A stretch of 64,000 nucleotides of DNA from the NCBI GenBank assembly GCA_009695065.1, contig SIBR01000018.1:5340-69339 (forward strand), read 5' to 3'. Position 1 is the first letter of the stretch. Every line of letters begins with the position of its first letter. Under the pieces are notes generated by a model. That model did no database searches, was not told where the DNA came from, and saw only the letters and a program-made list of their open reading frames with translations. This stretch comes from Opitutus sp. GTDB lineage: Bacteria; Verrucomicrobiota; Verrucomicrobiae; Opitutales; Opitutaceae. Shown here one piece after another: positions 1 through 7,625 of the stretch. A program made the position numbers and the translations under genes.

Positions 1-452
1 CCCGCTTTCCAGGTATCGTGCATCGCCTCCATCTCGGGCAGCCCCCCGAGGCCGACGCCCAGATTCACCCCCATGCGCTCAGGCGGCAGACTTGTCCGAT
101 GCGCATCGAGCCCTGAATTGGCGTAGGCCTCGACTGCGGCGGAGACACCGAGGTGGGAGAAGCGTCCGAATTTTTTGAGGTCCTTCTGGCTGAGCGCCTG
201 CGTCAACGGACCGCCGGCCGGACCCCGCGGAAACAGGGGCGCCGGCAAGGCCCGCGCCGGATCGAAGTCGCGCACCTCGCCCGCAATCTGGGCCGTGCAA
301 CCGGTGGCATCGAACCGGGTGATCCGCCGGATGCCGCTGCGGCCGGCCACGAGCGAGGCCCAGGTATCGGGGGCGGAGTTGCCGCAGGGTGTCACGGCAC
401 CCAGCCCGGTGATGACCACACGACGACGCGGAGAGGAAGTGGAATGAGACAT
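1..452 (-). CDS. fabF: Beta-ketoacyl-ACP synthase II (partial, N-terminal part)
   Basis: This is the first ~150 codons of a ketosynthase that condenses acyl-ACP with malonyl-ACP in fatty-acid or polyketide-type chain elongation. The ATG at 450-452 is followed by the family's N-terminal motif RRVVITGLGAVTPCG and a typical GRSGIRRITRFDA segment, as in FabF. The gene runs off the left edge, so the catalytic Cys-His-His residues cannot be seen and a specialised ketosynthase (for example in an aryl-polyene cluster) cannot be excluded. It lies 118 nt downstream of the TetR gene on the same strand, so the two may be co-transcribed. Confidence 0.85.
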   Translation of the reverse strand, partial: MSHSTSSPRRRVVITGLGAVTPCGNSAPDTWASLVAGRSGIRRITRFDATGCTAQIAGEVRDFDPARALPAPLFPRGPAGGPLTQALSQKDLKKFGRFSHLGVSAAVEAYANSGLDAHRTSLPPERMGVNLGVGLGGLPEMEAMHDTWKA

Positions 453-570
453 GAGAAAGGGGTTTTATAGCAGCAACCGCCGGTGGACTTGCGAATTCAT
501 TTTCAAGCCCGCCGGCCCGGCCCCCCGGCACCCGGAATCACCGGCCGAGAGAACGACCCGCAGCTTCATT

Positions 571-1212
571 TCAAAAAGCACGAATGAAGTCGTGGGCCGG
601 CTCCAGCGACCGGGCGCGGTCCGGCTCCGATGGGCAAAACTGCGCCCGCACCTGCCGCCGCATCGCGCACAAAACCGCCGCGCTGCGCTCCGGATCCTCG
701 ATGGCCCGCGCCAACAAGAGCGCTCCGACGAGCGAGCTCATCAACAGGGTCACCTGCTCCCGGTTTTTCTGCGGATCGCGGCTGAGACGCAGTGCGGCGC
801 CCAACCGGTCGAGATGCCCGGCAAAGGCCCGCGCGTAACCGGCCCGCGCCGCCCCCTGCAACCGCACCATGTCGGCCCCCACCGCGACGACAAAGCAGCC
901 TGTGCCCCGGTTGTCGCGATGCCGCACCGCAAGGTAGCTCTCCACCAGCAACCGGACCCGTGCCGTGCGCGTGGACGCCGCGGCAATCCGGTCGAGATTC
1001 GGAATCGCCGCTTCAAAGGCCGCCGAGCACGCACTCACGATCAAGTCCTCCTTGCCCTCGAAATGCGCATAAAAACCCCCGTGTGTCAGCCCCGCCCGAC
1101 GCATCACTTCGTCGACCCCCGATTCCGAAACTCCCCGCTCCCGAAACGTTCGGCCCGCCGCGTCGAGGATTCGGCGCCGGGTGGCATCCTTATGGGCCGG
1201 ATGATAACGCAT
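571..1212 (-). CDS. TetR/AcrR family transcriptional regulator
   Basis: The 213-residue protein has the standard TetR architecture. Residues ~10-57 form the DNA-binding helix-turn-helix (RILDAAGRTFRERG, then VDEVMRRAGLTHGGFYAHF and the following GKEDLI). The rest is an all-helical ligand/dimer domain with no recognisable ligand signature. The ATG at 1210-1212 lies 12 nt from a perfect 6+6 dyad (1225-1238), which suggests autoregulation. The gene points toward the fabF-type ketosynthase, which it may control. The family call is secure; the ligand and regulon are unknown. Confidence 0.93.
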   Translation of the reverse strand: MRYHPAHKDATRRRILDAAGRTFRERGVSESGVDEVMRRAGLTHGGFYAHFEGKEDLIVSACSAAFEAAIPNLDRIAAASTRTARVRLLVESYLAVRHRDNRGTGCFVVAVGADMVRLQGAARAGYARAFAGHLDRLGAALRLSRDPQKNREQVTLLMSSLVGALLLARAIEDPERSAAVLCAMRRQVRAQFCPSEPDRARSLEPAHDFIRAF

Positions 1213-1224
1213 AATCGGATTTAG

Positions 1225-1238
1225 ATGACGTTCGTCAT
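1225..1238. promoter_or_regulatory. Putative TetR operator, dyad ATGACG-TT-CGTCAT
   Basis: Perfect 6-bp arms are separated by 2 bp. With a one-base bulge they extend to TAG/CTA on the flanks. The size, symmetry and position immediately upstream of the tetR start codon fit an autoregulatory TetR operator. This is inferred from position and symmetry only. Confidence 0.6.
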
Positions 1239-1455
1239 ACTATTGCGCAAGCGCTAAAGACGCTGTTTCCCATCTTCTTACACCTTCATGCGGATCGGCC
1301 GAACGATTTCATCGATGATTCGATCGTGATGCCGCACCTGCGGCCCCGCCGAAGCTCATGGCCGGATCATCGGTCGCAACCAACGCGGGTTTTGACTTTC
1401 CCTCCCAGCCAGATTTCCTTCCTCCCCTTTTCAGTCGTCGACGACCTTAAATCAC

Positions 1456-1998
1456 ATGCAGCAGCTACACGCCCATTGGCGCATGGAATACATCGAGGCT
1501 CCACGCTACCCGGCGGCGATGAAACGACCTTTTACCGAGCTCCCGGCGCTCAGCGATGACCGGGCGGCGCTGATCGTCCACCGCTCCTCCCTCTCCTACC
1601 TTCTCCTGAACCGGTTCCCCTACAATCCCGGCCATCTTCTGGCCGTGCCATTTCGCGAGGTCACCGAGCTGGATCAACTTACCCCGACCGAGCGGGCCGA
1701 TCTTTTCGAGGAAATCGTCATTGGCCAGCACCTGCTGACGGCCGCCCTTAAGCCGGAGGGATTCAACATCGGTTTCAATCTCGGGGCCGCCGTGGCCGGG
1801 GGCAGTATTCCCCACCTCCACGGTCACATCGTGCCGCGGTGGAACGGCGACAATAACTTCATGCCCGTGTTGGGTCAGACCCGCATCCTGCCCCAGTCGC
1901 TCGATGCCACGTGGGAAAAGCTCCATGCGGCAGCCATCGCCCGGAGCCAGGGAACCCCGAAACTCAAAAAAGCGCGCGCCGCCACCCGCCGGCGCTGA
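1456..1998 (+). CDS. HIT domain protein (Ap4A phosphorylase/hydrolase type)
   Basis: This 180-residue histidine-triad protein carries the catalytic motif HLHGHIVPRW near residue 120, preceded by the usual NPGHLLAVPFREV and FNLG segments. HIT proteins hydrolyse or phosphorolyse dinucleoside polyphosphates or nucleotide-phosphoramidates; the trailing PRW with downstream NFM resembles the Ap4A-phosphorylase-like bacterial branch. An internal Met at codon 10 is an alternative start. The basic C-terminal tail overlaps the frame of the downstream phoH reading, but the true phoH start is probably after this stop. Substrate is inferred. Confidence 0.9.
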   Translation: MQQLHAHWRMEYIEAPRYPAAMKRPFTELPALSDDRAALIVHRSSLSYLLLNRFPYNPGHLLAVPFREVTELDQLTPTERADLFEEIVIGQHLLTAALKPEGFNIGFNLGAAVAGGSIPHLHGHIVPRWNGDNNFMPVLGQTRILPQSLDATWEKLHAAAIARSQGTPKLKKARAATRRR

Positions 1999-2027
1999 CC
2001 GCCCGACTTTCGCCCTCAGCCGCTTCC

Positions 2028-3014
2028 GTGATTTCCAAGACCTTCCATTTTCCCAGTCCCCGGCACCTCGCTTCGCTCTACGGTGGTCGCGAGGAGAATC
2101 TGGTCCACGCCGAGGGCGCCCTCGGTGTGAAACTGACCACGCGGGAAGACTGGCTGAAAATCGACGGCCCGCCCGACCCGGTCACGCAGGCCGGGCGGCT
2201 CTTCGAGTTTCTCAACGACGCGCGCTCCCAAGGGATGACGATTCGCACGCCGGACTTCCACCGGATCACCGATGCCTTCGCCCGCGGCGAGGGCGCCCAG
2301 CTTCGCACCCTGCTGGAGGAACCGCTGGTCATTGCAACCAACCGGCGGACGATCATCCCAAAGACACTCGGGCAAAAACTCTACCTGCAATCGATGCTGG
2401 CCCACCCGATCGTGTTTGGCATCGGCCCCGCCGGCACCGGCAAGACCTACCTCGCCATGGCCGCCGCCGTTTCCGCGCTGCTGCGCAACGAAGTGGAACG
2501 CATCATCCTCACCCGGCCGGCCGTCGAGGCCGGCGAAGCCCTCGGTTTTCTTCCGGGCGACCTGCGCGAAAAAATCCTGCCGTATCTTCGTCCGCTCTAC
2601 GACGCGTTGCACGACATGCTCGACCCCGAGGATGTGGCGCGGCTCACCGAAAAGGGCGTGATCGAAATCGCGCCGCTGGCCTACATGCGCGGCCGCACGC
2701 TGTCGCACGCCTTCGTCGTGCTCGACGAGGCCCAGAACACCACGCCGGAGCAAATGATGATGTTCCTCACCCGTCTCGGCGAGGAATCGCGCATGGTGGT
2801 GACCGGCGACATCACGCAGATCGATCTGCCGCGGTCGAAGCAGAGCGGGCTTCTCGAAGTACGCCACATCCTGTCCGACGTGCCCGGCATCGATTTCCAC
2901 ACCTTCAGCGGGGCCGACGTCGTCCGCCACCCGCTCGTCCAGAAGATCATCGAGGCCTACGACGACTACCGCAACCCCATCACCAGCGAAAACGGCGCCG
3001 CGGAGCCGCGGTAG
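2028..3014 (+). CDS. phoH: PhoH family ATPase
   Basis: PhoH/YbeZ-type NTPase of about 328 residues. Walker A is GPAGTGKT near residue 130 and Walker B is VLDEAQNTT, followed by VTGDITQIDLP (sensor). Members associate with RNA metabolism and commonly sit beside ybeY, as here (ybeY two genes on). The open frame extends upstream to 1911, but the leader there overlaps the HIT gene and looks non-coding. The GTG at 2028-2030 gives the normal family length and starts 30 nt after the HIT stop. Confidence 0.93.
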   Translation: MISKTFHFPSPRHLASLYGGREENLVHAEGALGVKLTTREDWLKIDGPPDPVTQAGRLFEFLNDARSQGMTIRTPDFHRITDAFARGEGAQLRTLLEEPLVIATNRRTIIPKTLGQKLYLQSMLAHPIVFGIGPAGTGKTYLAMAAAVSALLRNEVERIILTRPAVEAGEALGFLPGDLREKILPYLRPLYDALHDMLDPEDVARLTEKGVIEIAPLAYMRGRTLSHAFVVLDEAQNTTPEQMMMFLTRLGEESRMVVTGDITQIDLPRSKQSGLLEVRHILSDVPGIDFHTFSGADVVRHPLVQKIIEAYDDYRNPITSENGAAEPR

Positions 3015-3034
3015 GATCCCTCGACGCATCCCTC

Positions 3035-5413
3035 ATGTCCGTCCGCAACCAACTCAAACTCCTCGTCGGCGGCCTCGGGGCGCGCCGGCCCGGCCGCACG
3101 CCGGGGGAGCGGTCGACGATGGGCGAGTTTCTGGATCGAAACCGGTTTGTCGCCGCGGCCATCTTTGTCGTCACGGTCGCCGCCATCGTGCTCATCAGCT
3201 CCGCGGGAATCAGCACCCTCAACGTCCCCGTGCTGCCCAATCAGGTGGCCACCGCCCGCATCACGGCGCTGGCGTCGTTCAACTACGAGAGCGCCGAAAA
3301 AACCCGGGCCGCGCGCGAACAGTATCTCAATCGGGTGCCGCCGGTCTACCGGCTTGAGACCGAACCGCTCCGCCGCTTCGAAATCGCCGCCGCCAAGCTG
3401 CTCAGCCAGCTCGTCGAATTCGAACAGGTCCACCCCGCCACCGCCCCCGGCTTCGTCAATCGCCGCGCCGAACTTGCCAGCATTGCGGAAACCTTCAATT
3501 CGCACGGGCCCTATCACGCGACCGCCGACGACATCGATGCCGTCCTGACGGTCGGCGACGCCCGCACCCGGAGCGTGCTGTTCCAGAACGGCCTCGCCAC
3601 CCTGCGCGACCTCTATGCCGAGGGCATCACCGATTCCTCCCTCGGCAATCTCAGCCCCGATAGCGCGGTGGTCTTCCAAATCGCCCGGCCGAACGGCGTC
3701 GTGTCGCAGCGGCCGGTGCAAACGTTGGAGGACGCGCTGACGCTCCTGCGCGTCAGCCTCGCGACGGACAATGTCCCGCGGCCCGCGACGCAGGCCGTTT
3801 TCCGGCTCTTCCGTTTCGGCGTCACGCCGAACGTCGTTTTCGATCGCGCCGCGACCCACACCCGCCAGACCAGCGCGCGCAATGCGATCAAGCCGGTCAC
3901 GCTCGATGTGGTGCGCGGCCAGACCATCGTTGACGCCGGGGAACGCGTCACCCCCGAGCAATATGAAATGCTCATGGCGCACCGCCAGTATTGGCGGGAA
4001 CACAGCGACACCGAACGGCAGGAGGGCCTCACCCTGTTCGGCCGCGTCCTGCTCGTGCTCGCGATGGTGCTCGCCTCGCTGATCTACATTCGCATCGAGG
4101 ATCCGGAGACGCTGCGGAGCAACGTCCGCTGCGGCCTCCTCGCGCTGGTCGTCATCGTCAACCTCGCGCTCGTGCGCGCCAACTACTCGCTTGGCGGCGC
4201 GGAATTTTTCGTGCGCGACGGCTCGTGGGCCTCGACGCTGCCCTATGTCGCGCCGACCGCCTTCGCCCCGCTCATCATCGCCATCCTGATCGACGCGGGC
4301 TCGGGCATCTTCATGGCCCTGCTGATCTCGATCTTCACCGGCGTGATCTACGGCAACCGCCTCGACCTGCTCGTGCTGACTTTCCTCGCCTCGCTCGTCA
4401 CCATCTTCTTCGGCCACGATGCCCGCCGCCGCGGGCGGTTGGTCCGGGCCGCCGGCATGGGCGGCCTCACCGTGGCCGCGTTCGCCGCCCTCATCGGGAT
4501 CGCCGACCAGACGCCGGCCGACACCCTGTGGCGCCAGATGACGGCCGGACTCGGCACCGGGATTCTCACCGGGATTGGCGTCGTCGGCCTGCTCCCCGTC
4601 CTCGAGTCGCTCTTCAAGCGCACGACCGACATCACGCTGCTCGAACTGACCGACTTTAATCATCCCCTCCTGCGCCAGATGCAGCTCAAGGCTCCGGGCA
4701 CCTACCATCATTCGCTCGTGGTCGCCCAACTCGCGGAAAATGCGGCCAACGCGATCGGCGCCAATCCCCTCGTCGCCCGCGTCTGCTCGCTCTTCCACGA
4801 CGTCGGCAAGACCCTGAATCCGCAATATTTCGGGGAAAACCAGCGCGACCGGGTCGATCCGCACGCCGGCCATGATCCCGTCGAGTCCGCCCGGATCATC
4901 AAGCAACACGTGGCGGACGGGGTCGAACTCGCCCTGAAACACCAGCTGCCGCGCGCCGTGGTCGACGTCATTCAACAACATCACGGCACGACCCTCGTCC
5001 GCTATTTTTATCAGCAGGCCGTCGATCGCTCACGCCCGCCGTTTCCGGTCACCGGCGGTAATCCGGACCGGTCCGCGAGCGCGATCGCCTCCGCTCACCC
5101 CATCGTGCCAGAGGATGAATTCCGCTACGACGGCCCCCGTCCCCAGTTCAAGGAGAGCGCCATCATTTCCCTCGCCGACGGGGTCGAAGCCGCCGTGCGC
5201 TCGTTGCGGGAGGCGGGCTCGGATCAGCTCCACCTCCTCATCAACCGGCTCGTGGAGGAGCGGATCACCGAGGGTCAACTCGACGAGGCCCCGCTCACCC
5301 TTGAGGAAATCACCCGCATCAAGAACAGCTTCCAATTCACGCTCCTCAACATGCTCCACGCCCGCGTCGCATATCCCCCGCGCGACCAGCCGGTGAACGA
5401 GGCGAAAGCGTGA
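3035..5413 (+). CDS. pgpH: 7TMR-HD family phosphohydrolase (PgpH-like, c-di-AMP phosphodiesterase type)
   Basis: The 792-residue membrane HD phosphohydrolase starts at the ATG 21 nt after phoH. It has an N-terminal TM near residues 35-60, a ~260-residue extracytoplasmic domain (7TMR-HDED), a cluster of TM helices (~330-520), and a C-terminal HD domain containing THHSLVV and the metal-binding LFHDVGKT with later KHH and QQHHGT. In Firmicutes this family (PgpH) hydrolyses cyclic di-AMP, and phoH-pgpH-ybeY is a widely conserved order. c-di-AMP specificity here is by homology only. Confidence 0.93.
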   Translation: MSVRNQLKLLVGGLGARRPGRTPGERSTMGEFLDRNRFVAAAIFVVTVAAIVLISSAGISTLNVPVLPNQVATARITALASFNYESAEKTRAAREQYLNRVPPVYRLETEPLRRFEIAAAKLLSQLVEFEQVHPATAPGFVNRRAELASIAETFNSHGPYHATADDIDAVLTVGDARTRSVLFQNGLATLRDLYAEGITDSSLGNLSPDSAVVFQIARPNGVVSQRPVQTLEDALTLLRVSLATDNVPRPATQAVFRLFRFGVTPNVVFDRAATHTRQTSARNAIKPVTLDVVRGQTIVDAGERVTPEQYEMLMAHRQYWREHSDTERQEGLTLFGRVLLVLAMVLASLIYIRIEDPETLRSNVRCGLLALVVIVNLALVRANYSLGGAEFFVRDGSWASTLPYVAPTAFAPLIIAILIDAGSGIFMALLISIFTGVIYGNRLDLLVLTFLASLVTIFFGHDARRRGRLVRAAGMGGLTVAAFAALIGIADQTPADTLWRQMTAGLGTGILTGIGVVGLLPVLESLFKRTTDITLLELTDFNHPLLRQMQLKAPGTYHHSLVVAQLAENAANAIGANPLVARVCSLFHDVGKTLNPQYFGENQRDRVDPHAGHDPVESARIIKQHVADGVELALKHQLPRAVVDVIQQHHGTTLVRYFYQQAVDRSRPPFPVTGGNPDRSASAIASAHPIVPEDEFRYDGPRPQFKESAIISLADGVEAAVRSLREAGSDQLHLLINRLVEERITEGQLDEAPLTLEEITRIKNSFQFTLLNMLHARVAYPPRDQPVNEAKA

Positions 5414-5425
5414 GTGCCGAACATC

Positions 5426-5531
5426 GTTCTCTTTCCTCTTTCTCTTGATCGCTCTCGTTTCGATCCGCAGTTTGCGGTATCTCGATTCTGAAAGCCGGAC
5501 GAAAGAGAAAGATGAGGAAAAAAAGATCGAG
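5426..5531. repeat. Hexamer-periodic imperfect hairpin element (copy 1)
   Basis: The gap between pgpH and ybeY holds two complementary arms. The left arm (5426-5466) reads as six-base steps such as TTCCTC TTTCTC TTGATC GCTCTC. The right arm (5499-5531) is the purine-rich counterpart GAGAAA GATGAG GAAAAA. Folding would give a long imperfect stem. It resembles the elements at 17765 and 31722 in design rather than in exact sequence. Confidence 0.65.
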
Positions 5532-5545
5532 TCCCGCCCCGTCCT

Positions 5546-6091
5546 ATGCCCGTCCGTGAAATTTCCATCGCCAACCGGTATGCCCGCCTGAAGTTCGACC
5601 GGCGCGCCGTCGTTCGAGCCGTCCGCCTCCTGGACGCCCACCGCCCGGCCCTGCGGGTTCCACCCGCACGGGCTTTTACCGGCGAGCTCTCCCTGGTCTT
5701 TCTTTCCGACGCCGCGCTGGCCCGGCTCCACGCCGATTTCCTCAACGATCCCTCCCCGACGGATGTCATTACGTTCGAAGGCGAGCCCGCCCTCGGCGCC
5801 GCCGGCGAGATCTGCGTCTCGGTGGACGCCGCGTGGCGGCGGACCCAATCGGTTTCTCGCCCGACTTCCTCCCATCGCCCGCCCAAGGCCAGCCGTGCCG
5901 AAAGCGCCGCTTTTTCCACCGAGCTGACGCTCTACCTCGTCCACGGCTGGCTGCATCTGGCCGGCTACGACGACCTTGTCCCGGCCAAAAAGCGGGCCAT
6001 GCGCCGGGCCGAGGCCCGCGCGCTGGCCCTGCTGCGCGCCCACGCGGCCATCCCAGGTTTTGTTCTCCGCCCGCCGGTGAGGGCCCGCTGA
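5546..6091 (+). CDS. ybeY: Endoribonuclease YbeY (rRNA maturation factor), with variant active site
   Basis: 181 residues; YbeY acts in 16S rRNA 3' end maturation and ribosome quality control. The conserved PSPTDVITFE segment and the zinc-site segment HGWLHLAGYDD are present. The canonical site is HxxxHxxxxxH; here His133 and His137 are followed by Asp143 in place of the third His. A Ser/Pro/Arg-rich insertion (~residues 100-121) precedes the catalytic helix. The phoH-pgpH-ybeY context supports the assignment despite the variant ligand. Confidence 0.88.
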   Translation: MPVREISIANRYARLKFDRRAVVRAVRLLDAHRPALRVPPARAFTGELSLVFLSDAALARLHADFLNDPSPTDVITFEGEPALGAAGEICVSVDAAWRRTQSVSRPTSSHRPPKASRAESAAFSTELTLYLVHGWLHLAGYDDLVPAKKRAMRRAEARALALLRAHAAIPGFVLRPPVRAR

Positions 6092-6209
6092 CCGGCGCGG
6101 CCGGTTGCCCTGATGGCCACGCCCCCGGCATATTCTCGCCGCGCGCACGGCGGCGCAAAAAACTTTGCCTGCTCCCCCACCCGGGGCGAGTCTTCCCCCC
6201 TTGCCCTCC

Positions 6210-6887
6210 ATGTTGACCGACGTTTCCCCGGCGCCCTCGCGCCTCATTTCGTTTCGCAACGCGTTTTTTGCGGGGGCTTTCCTGCTCGCCCCGCTGATCT
6301 TCACCGTCTGGGCGTTCAGCAAGTTCATCGATGTGGTCGGCGGCACGTTTCGGCCACTCTATGAAAGCCACCTGCCAGAGTCCTTTCAGGGCATCCCCCT
6401 GCTCTGGGATGTGGCGGCCACCCTCGCGGTTCTCCTGTTCGTCACCCTGCTCGGCTACCTGTCGCAATACGTCTTCGGAAAATTTTTCCTGAGCATCATC
6501 GAGCGCACGATCCAGCGCATCCCCGCGATCGGTGCCGTCTACAATTCCGTCAAGCAGATCGTCGCCACCTTCGGCACCCAAAATCGCAATCTCTTTAGCA
6601 AGGTCGTGCTGGTGGAATTTCCCCGGCCGGGCATGTGGGTGATCGGATTCCTCACCAGCAAGACGCAGGGCGAGCCCCAGCTGCGGACAACCGCCGATGT
6701 GTGGACGGTATTCGTGCCCACGACGCCCAATCCCACGAGCGGATTCCTCGTGATGTTGCCGGCGGCATCCATCGTCGAACTCGAGATGAGCGTGGCCGAT
6801 GGCATGAAGATGATCATTTCCGGGGGCGCCGTCGTCCCACCCTGGCCGTCACCGTCGCCGGAATCCATCCGCTCGACCTTGAGCTGA
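6210..6887 (+). CDS. DUF502 family membrane protein
   Basis: This 225-residue inner-membrane protein has two hydrophobic segments (about residues 20-40, AFFAGAFLLAPLIFTVWAF, and 65-90). They are followed by the family signature IQRIPAIGAVYNSVKQI and a soluble C-terminal domain with GFLTSKT and FVPTTPNPTSGFL. The function of DUF502 proteins is not established. The frame is open from 6165, but the ATG at 6210 puts the first TM at the usual distance from the N-terminus. It is followed at 45 nt by the RecO-like gene. Confidence 0.9.
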   Translation: MLTDVSPAPSRLISFRNAFFAGAFLLAPLIFTVWAFSKFIDVVGGTFRPLYESHLPESFQGIPLLWDVAATLAVLLFVTLLGYLSQYVFGKFFLSIIERTIQRIPAIGAVYNSVKQIVATFGTQNRNLFSKVVLVEFPRPGMWVIGFLTSKTQGEPQLRTTADVWTVFVPTTPNPTSGFLVMLPAASIVELEMSVADGMKMIISGGAVVPPWPSPSPESIRSTLS

Positions 6888-6931
6888 ACGCCCGCCGGTC
6901 CGGACGGATGAGTCGGCTTCGCTGAAATCCC

Positions 6932-7549
6932 GTGCCCGCCCAAGCCCTCCAAGTCGATGCTTTCGTCCTCCTGAAGCAGCCGCCGGCCGACGCTTTTCAA
7001 GCGTTCAATGTCTTCGCGGCGGACCACGGTCCGCTCTTCGTGCTCCAGCGCTTCGGCCACAAGTCGGCCAACGCCGGCCCGGCGCTCGATCTCTTCGATG
7101 AAGCCTGCCTGCTGCTTGAATCCTCCAACCAGGGCCGCACGTGGTTCGTCAAAGAGGCGCGGATTCTCGCCCGTCACGGCGAAATCGGACGGAGCTACGA
7201 AGCGCTGCGGCTGGCGTCGGCGCTCGCCTCGCTGGTGGCCCGCAACCCCGTCCATGAGGACAGCCGCGCGGCGGTGGTCGATCTGCTACGGGCCGCATTC
7301 ACGGCATTCGGCGCCGGACCGCGGCCCGACATCGTTTACCTCAAGAGCCTTTACCGCTTCGCCCGCGATGAAGGTTACCCCGTGAAACAACAGTGGTTTC
7401 CCACCCTGCCGCCGGCCGACCGCACGGAGGTGGCCGCGCTGCTCAACCTGCCGCTGACGGATCAAACCGCGAGCCCGCCCGTCGTCGCCCGATTGCAAAG
7501 CCGCCTTGAGGACTACCTGCGTGGCCACACCGAGATCCTCCTCGACTGA
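6932..7549 (+). CDS. RecO-like DNA repair protein (tentative)
   Basis: The 205-residue protein starts at GTG. It has an N-terminal segment resembling a RecO OB-fold (ALQVDAFVLLKQ, then FNVFAADHGPLFVLQRFGHK). A helical region follows with YEALRLASALASLVARN and LLRAAF, matching the RecO C-terminal pattern, and an ARDEGYPV segment. RecO mediates RecA loading in the RecF pathway. Zn-binding cysteines found in many RecO proteins are absent. The assignment rests on pattern resemblance; a divergent family-specific hypothetical protein is the alternative. Confidence 0.55.
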   Translation: MPAQALQVDAFVLLKQPPADAFQAFNVFAADHGPLFVLQRFGHKSANAGPALDLFDEACLLLESSNQGRTWFVKEARILARHGEIGRSYEALRLASALASLVARNPVHEDSRAAVVDLLRAAFTAFGAGPRPDIVYLKSLYRFARDEGYPVKQQWFPTLPPADRTEVAALLNLPLTDQTASPPVVARLQSRLEDYLRGHTEILLD

Positions 7550-7625
7550 ATGAAATGCCCGCTTCCAACCCGGCGACACGATCGCCTTTGCTTTTGGGCG
7601 ATTCCCGGGTCGCGTGGCTTGCCGC

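Noticed and set aside
1911..2027. N-terminal extension of PhoH overlapping the HIT gene
   Set aside because: The extension lacks family similarity and overlaps the HIT coding sequence; the GTG at 2028 gives the usual length.
2966..4984. A 672-codon open frame antisense to the pgpH-type gene
   Set aside because: It is an artefact of high GC with strong codon bias; the plus strand has clear HD and TM motifs and the antisense product is low-complexity and His/Asp/Arg-rich.
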